NCBI GenBank assembly: GCA_003551265.1 | Contig: PUMG01000204.1 | Span: 1 to 8,138 of the forward strand | Direction of reading: 5' to 3' | DNA from: Halovenus sp. | Lineage (GTDB): Archaea; Halobacteriota; Halobacteria; Halobacteriales; Haloarculaceae | DNA: 8,138 nucleotides | In this document: positions 1 to 6,042 of the stretch, in pieces | Layout: each line of letters opens with the position of its first letter | How positions within the stretch are numbered: the first letter of the stretch is position 1 | The notes under the pieces: model-generated | Database searches by the model: none | The model's input: the letters and a program-made list of their open reading frames with translations, nothing else | Told to the model about the DNA's origin: nothing | Translations under genes and position numbers: made by a program

Positions 1-279
1 CTGAGTGAAGTTCTCTGCGCCTTTGTTCTGGGCAACGAGGACAGTGCCAGCAATAGTGAGTCCGATACCGAGGCTCACCATGAGAAAGACGATCGCCCAC
101 GCGTACCCGAGTGCTGCGACCGGGTCCGGCCCGAGTCGACCGACCCAGAACGTGTCCGCGAGGTTGTACCCGACCTGCAGGACCTGGCTTCCGATGATAG
201 GTGCAGAGAGCACTAACAGCGGCTTGAACAGGTCGCCGTCGACGACGTCGACAGACCGGTCGGTGGAGTCAGTTCCCAT
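1..279 (-). CDS. MATE-family efflux transporter, N-terminal part (cut by window edge)
   Basis: Reading the minus strand from the ATG at 277-279 gives 93 codons without a stop to the left edge, so only the N-terminus is present. After a short acidic, hydrophilic start (residues 1-17) comes a hydrophobic helix (about 18-40) with the sequence PIIGSQVLQVGYNLADTFWV and then GRLGPDPVAALG, which is the characteristic start of MATE (multidrug and toxin extrusion) transporters. A second hydrophobic stretch covers about 59-83. MATE proteins are 12-helix cytoplasmic-membrane antiporters, usually about 450-500 residues, that expel drugs or metabolites in exchange for Na+ or H+. Substrate and ion cannot be told from this fragment. 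The gene is divergent from gatE. A plus-strand ORF over the same bases is a composition shadow: it lacks any family signature, whereas this frame matches a known family. Confidence 0.9.
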   Translation of the reverse strand, partial: MGTDSTDRSVDVVDGDLFKPLLVLSAPIIGSQVLQVGYNLADTFWVGRLGPDPVAALGYAWAIVFLMVSLGIGLTIAGTVLVAQNKGAENFTQ

Positions 280-363
280 GTGTTGCCTCGCTAATACACA
301 CTCGTCTACAGTTTCAACAGCTCACAGATAGCGCTTCGATACTTACGACCAGATACGATACTC

Positions 364-380
364 TGTCTCAGAAGCACACA
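364..380 (+). repeat. 17-base direct repeat, copy 1
   Basis: The sequence TGTCTCAGAAGCACACA is identical to 613-629. The match ends on both sides (363 C against 612 G; 381 C against 630 A). An exact 17-base match inside a 350-base region is very unlikely by chance. This copy lies 85 bases upstream of the MATE start and is not followed by an ATG. Its role is unknown. It could be a protein-binding site or the trace of a duplication or insertion. Confidence 0.85.
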
Positions 381-483
381 CGTACACTCGCAGGCCCTTC
401 GATTTTCTTCGCATATCCTGATTGAACAGTCAGTCAGTTGTGTTCAAAAGAATTGTGATTGGTCTCTCGGGGTGAGACACTGT

Positions 484-566
484 TATACCGGTCGACGGAA
501 CAATTGATAGTTCTCACACGGCACGGGCGGGTCGAGAATCTATCACAGATTCTGTCGACCGGTATA
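484..566. repeat. Perfect 13-bp inverted repeat with 57-base spacer
   Basis: The left arm TATACCGGTCGAC (484-496) is the exact reverse complement of the right arm GTCGACCGGTATA (554-566). The bases flanking the arms do not pair on either side, so the arms are exactly 13 bp. The unit lies in the middle of the divergent intergenic region. Two identical half-operators for a regulator acting on one or both promoters would fit, as would the termini of a very small element. I see no clear target-site duplication beyond a two-base GT on each side. The function is inferred only. Confidence 0.85.
535..553. repeat. 7-bp hairpin nested beside the right inverted-repeat arm
   Basis: AGAATCT (535-541) and AGATTCT (547-553) are exact reverse complements separated by a 5-base loop (ATCAC). 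The hairpin ends directly at the first base of the 13-bp right arm at 554. It could be a palindromic binding site or an RNA hairpin if transcription starts upstream. No T-tract follows, so it is not a standard terminator. Confidence 0.6.
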
Positions 567-612
567 GTACCGAACTCTGTGAGGGACTGATAGTACGTTT
601 TTTGCCTGTCGG

Positions 613-629
613 TGTCTCAGAAGCACACA
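613..629 (+). repeat. 17-base direct repeat, copy 2, abutting the gatE start codon
   Basis: This exact second copy of TGTCTCAGAAGCACACA ends one base before the gatE ATG (630-632), so it would form the 5' leader of the mRNA or overlap the transcription start. A GTG at 612-614 would translate through it in frame with gatE. The existence of the same block 249 bases upstream, outside any plausible coding frame of gatE, argues that it is non-coding and that ATG 630 is the true start. The first eight bases of GTGTCTCA at 612-619 also occur inverted at 473-480. Confidence 0.85.
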
Positions 630-2498
630 ATGAGTGAGTTCGACTACGAGAACCTGGGCCTGGTTGCGGGGTTAGAGATTCACCAGCAACTGGACACCGA
701 GACGAAACTGTTCTGTTCGTGTCCGACGAGGTTGCGTGAGCCTGCGGAAGCGGCACGGACGTTCACGCGGTATCTCCACCCGACGAAGAGTGAACTGGGC
801 GAACTGGACGAGGCCGCGCTGGAGGAGAGCCGCGTCGACCGTGAGTTCGAGTATCTGGCCTACGACACCACCTGCCTCGTCGAGGAGGACGACGAACCGC
901 CGAGGCGGGTCGACAGCGAGGCGCTCGAAACGACGCTCGAAATCGCGCAGCTGTTCTCAATGACGGTCGCTGACCAGGTTCACGTCATGCGAAAAATCGT
1001 CGTCGATGGGTCGAACACGTCGGGCTTTCAGCGGACGATGCAAGTCGCTGTCGACGGTCACATCGAGACCCCTGACGGTCCCGTCGGCATCGAGGACCTG
1101 ATGCTCGAAGAAGAGAGTGCACAGCGGGTCGAGGAGACCGAAGACGGCGTCCGCTACAGCCTCGACCGACTCGGGATTCCGCTGGTCGAAATCGGCACGC
1201 GGCCCGACATTCGGACGCCAGAACAGGCGAAAGCGGCCGCCGAACGCATCGGGATGTTGTTGCGCTCGACCGGCAAGGTAAAACGCGGACTCGGAACCAT
1301 CCGTCAGGACGTCAACGTCTCCATCGCCGACGGCGCTCGCGTCGAAATCAAGGGCGTCCAGAGCCTCGACGACATCGACGACATCGTCCACAATGAGGCT
1401 CGCCGCCAGGCCGAACTCGTCGACATTGCTACGACACTCCAGGAGCGGGATGCAGCCGTTGGCGAACCGCAGGAGGTCTCGGCAGTGTTCGAGGAGACTG
1501 AGAGCGGCGTCATCCGAAGTGCACTCTCGGATGGAGGTGTGGTGATGGCACTCGTACTGGAGGGATTCGACGGCATCGTTGGTCGGGAGATACTGCCGGA
1601 CAGACGTCTCGGAACAGAGCTTTCTGACCACGCAAAGCGCCACGGTGCAGGTGGAATTTTCCACACCGACGAACTCCCGGCCTACGGCATCACCGACGAA
1701 GAAGTCGTGGCTGTTCGGGAGGCAGTCGGCGCAGATTCGTCGGATGCGGTCGCGCTGGTTGCCGACGACTCCGAGACTGCGAGGCTCGCTATCGACGCAG
1801 TCGCGACCCGTGCGGCGACGGCCATCGAGGGCGTTCCGGAGGAGACCCGGGGTGCAAACGACGACGGGACGACACGCTATCTACGCCCGCTGCCGGGTGC
1901 TGCACGGATGTATCCCGAGACGGACGTGCCTCCGGTCGAACCGGACCCTAGCGAGGTGGAGACGCCGGAGTTGCTCACTCGAAAAGTCGAGCGCTATCAG
2001 GAGGAGTACGGTCTGGACGAGGGACTGGCATCGCAGGTTGCCTACGGTCACCAGATGAACCTGTTCGAGCGGGTGGTCGAATCTGGTGTCGATCCGACGC
2101 TCGCTGCCAGCACGCTCGAATCGACTGTGACAGAGCTTCGACGTGACGGTGTCCCGGTCGAGAACCTCACTGACGAGCACTTCGAAGCGGTGTTCGAACT
2201 CGTCGCCGAGGGCGACCTCGCCAGAGAGGGGATTCCCGAACTGCTGTCGGTGCTGGCAGAGAACCCGTCACTCGCTGCTCGCGAGGCGGCCGACGCCCAC
2301 GGTCTCGGGAGCGCTGGTGAAGACGACGTACGCGAGGCAGTCGTCGAGGTCGTCGAGCGCAACGCCGCTCAGGTCGAAGAGGAGGGAATGGCCGCGTTCT
2401 CTGGGCTGATGGGAGAGTGTATGGGGGCGCTCCGTGGCAAGGCAGACGGCGATGTCGTCAGCGACGTGCTCCGCGAGGAGATTCAGCGTCGATCCTAG
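630..2498 (+). CDS. gatE: Glu-tRNA(Gln) amidotransferase subunit E
   Basis: This is the archaeal GatE subunit of the GatDE amidotransferase. It activates glutamate mischarged on tRNA(Gln) and uses ammonia released by the GatD asparaginase-like subunit to make Gln-tRNA(Gln) in the cytoplasm. The protein is 622 residues, normal for the family. The N-terminal GatB-like catalytic core starts with GLVAGLEIHQQLDTETKLFC (10-29). It continues through C29, C31 and C82, the IVVDGSNTSGFQRT segment (123-136), PLVEIGTRPDI (184-194) and GTIRQDVNVS (222-231). A GAD domain like that in bacterial AspRS, which distinguishes GatE from GatB, is inserted at about 282-400. The core resumes with TRYLRPLPGAARMYPETDVPP (415-435), followed by the YqeY-like helical tail. 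ATG 630 is chosen over the in-frame GTG 612 because the family start fits and 613-629 is a repeated non-coding block. gatD is not in the window. Confidence 0.97.
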   Translation: MSEFDYENLGLVAGLEIHQQLDTETKLFCSCPTRLREPAEAARTFTRYLHPTKSELGELDEAALEESRVDREFEYLAYDTTCLVEEDDEPPRRVDSEALETTLEIAQLFSMTVADQVHVMRKIVVDGSNTSGFQRTMQVAVDGHIETPDGPVGIEDLMLEEESAQRVEETEDGVRYSLDRLGIPLVEIGTRPDIRTPEQAKAAAERIGMLLRSTGKVKRGLGTIRQDVNVSIADGARVEIKGVQSLDDIDDIVHNEARRQAELVDIATTLQERDAAVGEPQEVSAVFEETESGVIRSALSDGGVVMALVLEGFDGIVGREILPDRRLGTELSDHAKRHGAGGIFHTDELPAYGITDEEVVAVREAVGADSSDAVALVADDSETARLAIDAVATRAATAIEGVPEETRGANDDGTTRYLRPLPGAARMYPETDVPPVEPDPSEVETPELLTRKVERYQEEYGLDEGLASQVAYGHQMNLFERVVESGVDPTLAASTLESTVTELRRDGVPVENLTDEHFEAVFELVAEGDLAREGIPELLSVLAENPSLAAREAADAHGLGSAGEDDVREAVVEVVERNAAQVEEEGMAAFSGLMGECMGALRGKADGDVVSDVLREEIQRRS

Positions 2499-2502
2499 GC
2501 TA

Positions 2503-3252
2503 CTAGTCGGGTTCCCAGCTTTTGCTTCGCTCAGTTCCACGACGGAGGAGACCCTGCAGGGTTCGCACCTCACGCGGCGTGGGATGGGCGCGTCCGAGCA
2601 CCCGTCGGAACATCCGAAGTGCTTTCGCTCGCTTCGGCTCGGGATGATTGATTGCGACGAGATACGCCTCGAACTGCTCGTAGAGACGCTCTATTTCGGC
2701 TGGTGACGCGCGCTCGTGTAACTCGTCGGGGTGTTGTGTCGCGTCGACCGTGAGCGCTTGCAGTTCGTAGAGGATGATGGTTGCGGCCTGTCCGAGGTTG
2801 AGCGAGGGATAGGCGGCGCTCGCGGGAATCGAACAGATCGTATCGAGTTGTCCGAGTTCTTCGTTCGTGAGCCCAACCCGCTCACGGCCGAAGACGAGTA
2901 CTACGTCACAATCAAGACCGGAGAGATGGTCGGATAGCTCACTGGCTGTCACGGCTGGGTATCTGACGTGACTTCTGGAGTCCTCGTTCGTGATTGCAGT
3001 ACAACCCACAGTGTAGTACTCCTCGACGAGCGTCTCGAACGTCGTCTCTGTCGCGTTCGGGAGTACGTCCTCACGAGCACGTCCAGCGAATCCGTACGCT
3101 TCCCCATTCCGGTCGAGTGAGGGCGGGTCGATGAGTAACAGCTCCGAGAGCCCGAAGTTCTTCATCGCGCGAGCGATGGTCCCGACGTTGCCCGGGGTCT
3201 CCGCACCGACGACTGCGACTGCAATCTGTCCACCAAACGACTCCGATGTCAT
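2503..3252 (-). CDS. trmJ: TrmJ-like tRNA 2'-O-methyltransferase (SpoU/SPOUT family)
   Basis: This 249-residue protein is a SAM-dependent ribose 2'-O-methyltransferase of the SpoU branch of the knotted SPOUT superfamily. All three SpoU motifs are visible. Motif 1 is PGNVGTIARAMKNFG (20-34), with the conserved N22 and catalytic R28. Motif 2 is VVLVFGRERVGLTNEEL (117-133). Motif 3 is IPASAAYPSLNLGQAATII (142-160), which forms the knot and the SAM site. The C-terminal helical region (about 180-249) resembles the dimer-associated tail of TrmJ proteins. TrmJ methylates position 32 of the tRNA anticodon loop; archaeal members are reported to prefer cytidine. The exact target here is inferred from family only. 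The ATG at 3250-3252 is chosen because it immediately precedes the conserved beta strand IAVAVVGAETPGN; an upstream in-frame extension to 3444 looks non-coding. The 3' end faces gatE with 4 bases between stops. Confidence 0.9.
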   Translation of the reverse strand: MTSESFGGQIAVAVVGAETPGNVGTIARAMKNFGLSELLLIDPPSLDRNGEAYGFAGRAREDVLPNATETTFETLVEEYYTVGCTAITNEDSRSHVRYPAVTASELSDHLSGLDCDVVLVFGRERVGLTNEELGQLDTICSIPASAAYPSLNLGQAATIILYELQALTVDATQHPDELHERASPAEIERLYEQFEAYLVAINHPEPKRAKALRMFRRVLGRAHPTPREVRTLQGLLRRGTERSKSWEPD

Positions 3253-3479
3253 TGTACATCTGTGGACGGCCAGGGACCAAAAACCACCGGATAGAGAGGC
3301 GTGAGCGATAGCATCTCGTGTATGACAGTGACTAACATGATAGACGGGTTCGGTAAGAAAGCTTATACCGTAAGAGCATAAACCAGCAAGTGACAGCCGA
3401 AAGGGCACATGGGCAGGGGTGTTCAGTGTGTCTCTTCGGCTCAACCCGGATTATATGGAACACACGTCCTGAGCCACAG

Positions 3480-3486
3480 CTATAAC
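3480..3486 (+). promoter_or_regulatory. Candidate TATA element for mptE
   Basis: CTATAAC lies about 40 bases upstream of the ATG at 3522. With the usual archaeal spacing of about 27 bases, transcription would begin near 3510 and leave a leader of about a dozen bases. A second TATA-like site, TTATATGG at 3451-3458, lies further upstream. The assignment rests on sequence likeness and spacing only. Confidence 0.45.
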
Positions 3487-3521
3487 AAGAGGTATGCAAG
3501 TGGACAGCCAACACTGCCGTG

Positions 3522-4247
3522 ATGGATTTCGAGGAGTGGGAACCGGTCTACGAGCGGATTCTGGCCGATTTCGGATACGACCGACAGGGAGACGAGCACG
3601 CCCGCGACGTACTCCTCGCAGTGCTGGAGGAGATGACGAGTGAGAACGAACGGTGCAGACAGCATGATGCACTCTCTCACCTCGATTTCACGGACGAGAC
3701 TGTCGCCGTCGCGGGTGCGGCGTCGACGCTCGAAGACGAACTCGATGTCGTCGAAACCGCAACCAGTATCGTCGCTGCCTCGGATGCTGCCAGACGGCTC
3801 AGGGATGTGGGATTTCACATCGACTGCATGGTGACTGACCTCGACAAATCGCCTGGGACCGCACGGGAGTTGACTATTGAGGGAACGCCAGTCGCCGTTC
3901 ACGCTCACGGCGATAACGTTCCATTGCTCGAATTACACGTCCCGAGGTTCGAGGTACGGTCGGTCATCCCGACGACGCAGGCCAGCCCGAACGGTCCTGT
4001 CAGAAACTACGGTGGATTCACCGACGGCGACCGTGCTGCGTTTCTCGCCGACGCAGTCGGGGCGGCCCGTCTCGTCTTCCCCGGGTGGGAGTTCGACGAC
4101 CCGGCAGTCAGTGCAGAAAAGCACCGGAAACTCGAGTGGGCGGCACGTCTGCTTCGGTGGCTCGAACGCCGGCGAAACGAGCGCTTCGGCGTTCTCGACG
4201 GTCGTCGAGACGCGCTCGATAGGTATGTGTCACGTAATGGTATGTAA
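3522..4247 (+). CDS. mptE: 6-hydroxymethyl-7,8-dihydropterin pyrophosphokinase, MptE type
   Basis: The 241-residue product matches the archaeal MptE family (COG1634, DUF115-like). MptE replaces bacterial FolK by transferring pyrophosphate from ATP to 6-hydroxymethyl-7,8-dihydropterin, the step before condensation with a p-aminobenzoate-type acceptor in folate or methanopterin synthesis. Haloarchaea use tetrahydrofolate, so folate synthesis is the likely pathway. Recognisable blocks are VAVAGAASTLEDEL (61-74), IVAASDAARRL (83-93), DCMVTDLDKSPG (101-112), VAVHAHGDN (124-132), TTQASP (151-156) and the hallmark NYGGFTDGDRAAFLADAVGA (162-181). Length is normal. ATG 3522 is preferred; a GTG one codon earlier at 3519 is also in frame. 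There is no Shine-Dalgarno sequence. The gene is divergent from the trmJ-like gene and is followed after 61 bases by the rhomboid gene, which has its own TATA-like element. Confidence 0.93.
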   Translation: MDFEEWEPVYERILADFGYDRQGDEHARDVLLAVLEEMTSENERCRQHDALSHLDFTDETVAVAGAASTLEDELDVVETATSIVAASDAARRLRDVGFHIDCMVTDLDKSPGTARELTIEGTPVAVHAHGDNVPLLELHVPRFEVRSVIPTTQASPNGPVRNYGGFTDGDRAAFLADAVGAARLVFPGWEFDDPAVSAEKHRKLEWAARLLRWLERRRNERFGVLDGRRDALDRYVSRNGM

Positions 4248-4274
4248 ACGAAGGGAGGTTCGAAAACCGCTGTG

Positions 4275-4282
4275 CATTTATT
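4275..4282 (+). promoter_or_regulatory. Candidate TATA element for the rhomboid gene
   Basis: CATTTATT is centred about 30 bases before the ATG at 4309. This is the spacing of haloarchaeal leaderless transcripts, in which transcription starts at or within a few bases of the start codon. It supports both the ATG choice and independent transcription from mptE. Confidence 0.5.
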
Positions 4283-4308
4283 TCGTCGGCGTCGTTGAGT
4301 AGTATCGA

Positions 4309-5982
4309 ATGGCGCTGGGTCAACTCATCAGTGAGTACGGGCCGCTGCTCGAACGGGTCAGTGTCGTCGCGCTCGTCGTTGCACTGATACTCTCGTACGT
4401 CATCGTCACCCGCCTCGACGACGAAAACAGCAGCCAGATAAATCCTCTTCAAAAACGATTCATCCTCGGTGTTCCGTGGGGGACCATCATCGTGGTTGTC
4501 AGCGTCTACGCTGTCTACCACCTGATTCAGGGTGCAGGCGAACCGGGTGGTCCCAACGTCGTCGGGTTTCGGTCGTGGTCGCTGTGGTATCCCCAGAGTA
4601 TCCTGTTCTCGGCGTTCTCACACGCGAGCGAGTCTCACCTGACGGGGAACTTGCTGGCGACAGTCGCGTTCGCGTCCATCGTCGAGTACGCTTGGGGACA
4701 CTACCCGACGGGGCGGGGACAGCAGTCGTTCTCGTCGTGGCGAACCAACCCGTTCGCACGGATCGGCGTATTCGTCTCTGCCACGTTCCTCGTTGGACTC
4801 GCAAACAGCCTGCTCGTTCCGGGGGCGATTATTGGGTTCTCGGGCGTCGTATTCGCCTTTGCAGGGTTCGCGCTCGTGGCTCGTCCACTGCTCAGCGTTG
4901 GCGCAATCGTTGGACTTCAGGCGCTCGACCTCGTCTACAGCAGTCTTCGAAGTCCGCTCGGCTTCGCAGAGGGCGATACGCGGTTCGTCACCCCTTCGTG
5001 GGCCGATACAGCGCTGCAGGGCCACCTGTTCGGTATGGTTGTCGGCGTGTTGCTCGCGGTGATGCTCTTTCGGTATCGGAAGGTGTCACCCAAACTGCTG
5101 TACATCTGGTTTGCCGCGCTCGTGTTCGCGGTCACTCGCTCGATGTGGGCAATCTACTGGTATCTCGGCGAGGCAGAGTTCGTTCTGTTCAGAGGTGTCG
5201 GTGCGGCAGCAGTTCTGATTCTGGCGTCTGTCGTCGCGCTGGCGGTCATTTCGAAGGAGTATCGAATTCCGTTACCCAGAAAGCGACTCAACATTCCGCT
5301 CCAGACGGTCGCAATCAGCGTGCTGGTGTTCATCGTCGTCGTCGTGTCACTGTTTGGGATTCCGTACAACCTCGTCCCGGTCACCTCGGGAGAAGAGACA
5401 CAGCAGGGCATCGAAATCGACGGCTACACCGTCACCTACGCCGAGGGTGTCGAGGACCGCTACACTGCAATCGACCTGCCAGTTCTCCAGGAGGCTCTCT
5501 CTGTCCAGATGAGCGGCGTCGTGGTGACGAGCGACGAACGAAACGTCTGGGCGCTCGATACTCCTCGCAGCGAACTCGCATTCGACGGTCGAGCAGTCGT
5601 CGTTGTGGGCGATGCGACCTGGCGTGAGGTCGTCATCATAAATCGCACGCAGTGGGAGGTTGCGGGTGGTGAGACGACGTACAACGTGTTCGGCCAGCAC
5701 TGGCAGGTCGACGACGAGCAACGACTCCTCTTCGAGTCCGACCCGGCAACTGCCGAACCCAAAATAAACGGAACGCGTGTCAGCATCCAGCCTGCTGAGG
5801 AGTTCTACGACATCGTCGTCGAGGATGGAAACGAAACCCTCGGACAGGAACGGGTGCCCTCTCACAACGAAACCGTCGAAATCGCTAACATCGAGTTCGA
5901 ACGCACACACAACGAACTGACCGCGATTCACGAACGAACGGAGCTTCCGCTCGCGGAGTATCGGGAGGGACGAGAGGAGTGA
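4309..5982 (+). CDS. Rhomboid-family intramembrane serine protease with C-terminal extracytoplasmic domain
   Basis: The product is 557 residues, far longer than a minimal rhomboid of about 200. Catalytic features are present: H110 and N114 in HLTGN, the serine S178 in GFSG (176-179), and H239 in GHLFGMVVG with the helix-packing glycines G242 and G246. The six-helix rhomboid core runs from about 57 to 254. One extra helix precedes it (about 17-35) and three follow (about 263-285, 292-314 and 332-352). Basic loops at RYRKVSPK (255-262) and KEYRIPLPRKRLN (316-328) fit the positive-inside rule. They place the last 200 residues (about 354-557) outside the membrane. That tail has four N-X-T sequons (N445, N487, N508, N520). 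Rhomboids cleave transmembrane segments of other proteins; substrate and tail function are unknown. Family assignment is firm from the Ser/His pair, and topology is inferred. Confidence 0.9.
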   Translation: MALGQLISEYGPLLERVSVVALVVALILSYVIVTRLDDENSSQINPLQKRFILGVPWGTIIVVVSVYAVYHLIQGAGEPGGPNVVGFRSWSLWYPQSILFSAFSHASESHLTGNLLATVAFASIVEYAWGHYPTGRGQQSFSSWRTNPFARIGVFVSATFLVGLANSLLVPGAIIGFSGVVFAFAGFALVARPLLSVGAIVGLQALDLVYSSLRSPLGFAEGDTRFVTPSWADTALQGHLFGMVVGVLLAVMLFRYRKVSPKLLYIWFAALVFAVTRSMWAIYWYLGEAEFVLFRGVGAAAVLILASVVALAVISKEYRIPLPRKRLNIPLQTVAISVLVFIVVVVSLFGIPYNLVPVTSGEETQQGIEIDGYTVTYAEGVEDRYTAIDLPVLQEALSVQMSGVVVTSDERNVWALDTPRSELAFDGRAVVVVGDATWREVVIINRTQWEVAGGETTYNVFGQHWQVDDEQRLLFESDPATAEPKINGTRVSIQPAEEFYDIVVEDGNETLGQERVPSHNETVEIANIEFERTHNELTAIHERTELPLAEYREGREE

Positions 5983-6011
5983 CGCTGGGAACTCCCGTTG
6001 AAAACGCCGTC

Positions 6012-6018
6012 GTTTTAC
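6012..6018 (+). promoter_or_regulatory. Candidate TATA element for dph2
   Basis: GTTTTAC is centred about 28 bases upstream of the ATG at 6043, the spacing for a leaderless archaeal start. It lies between the rhomboid stop (5982) and dph2. It favours ATG 6043 over the in-frame TTG at 5998, whose added residues would be encoded by the promoter itself. Confidence 0.5.
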
Positions 6019-6042
6019 TCGTCGAGTGAGAAAGACAGTCCA

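Larger units (their letters stand above)
280..629. other. Divergent intergenic region between the MATE gene and gatE
   Basis: This 350-base stretch separates two divergently transcribed genes and must carry both promoters. I see no convincing gene in it and no tRNA-like fold. It is more A/T-rich than the flanking coding DNA. It holds two copies of a 17-base direct repeat (364-380, 613-629), a long-spaced 13-bp inverted repeat (484-496 with 554-566), a 7-bp hairpin (535-541 with 547-553), a further 7-bp inverted repeat (422-428 with 441-447) and a 5-bp one (462-466 with 474-478). Possible gatE TATA elements are TGATAGTA at 588-595 and GGTATAGT at 561-568, the latter partly inside the right arm of the inverted repeat. 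Neither has ideal spacing to the ATG at 630, so the promoter is not assigned. Confidence 0.8.

Noticed and set aside
5..331. 108-codon plus-strand ORF at the left edge
   Set aside because: The minus strand of the same bases encodes a clear MATE N-terminus. The plus frame has no family likeness and is rich in Ser, Thr, Arg and Pro, as expected from a shadow.
422..447. TTGAACA/TGTTCAA inverted repeat considered as an operator
   Set aside because: It is a 7-bp A/T-rich dyad with a 12-base spacer and no second copy, so it is too weak to call on its own. It is mentioned only as part of the intergenic region.
612..629. GTG at 612 as an earlier gatE start
   Set aside because: It adds six residues encoded by the 17-base direct repeat that also occurs at 364-380 outside any gene. 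ATG 630 fits the family start better.
957..1664. 235-codon minus-strand ORF inside gatE
   Set aside because: It lies wholly antisense to conserved GatE core and GAD sequence. Long antisense frames are common in G+C-rich haloarchaeal genes.
3253..3444. N-terminal extension of the trmJ-like gene to 3444
   Set aside because: The added residues match no family feature, cover the divergent promoter region, and the SPOUT domain begins normally just after the ATG at 3250-3252.
4257..4268. Small hairpin GGTTCGAAAACC after the mptE stop, considered as a terminator or tRNA T-loop
   Set aside because: It has only a 4-bp stem, no T-tract directly after it and no surrounding tRNA fold.
4476..5627. 383-codon plus-strand ORF inside the rhomboid gene
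   Set aside because: It is an arginine-rich frame-shifted shadow of the rhomboid, which carries intact catalytic motifs in its own frame.
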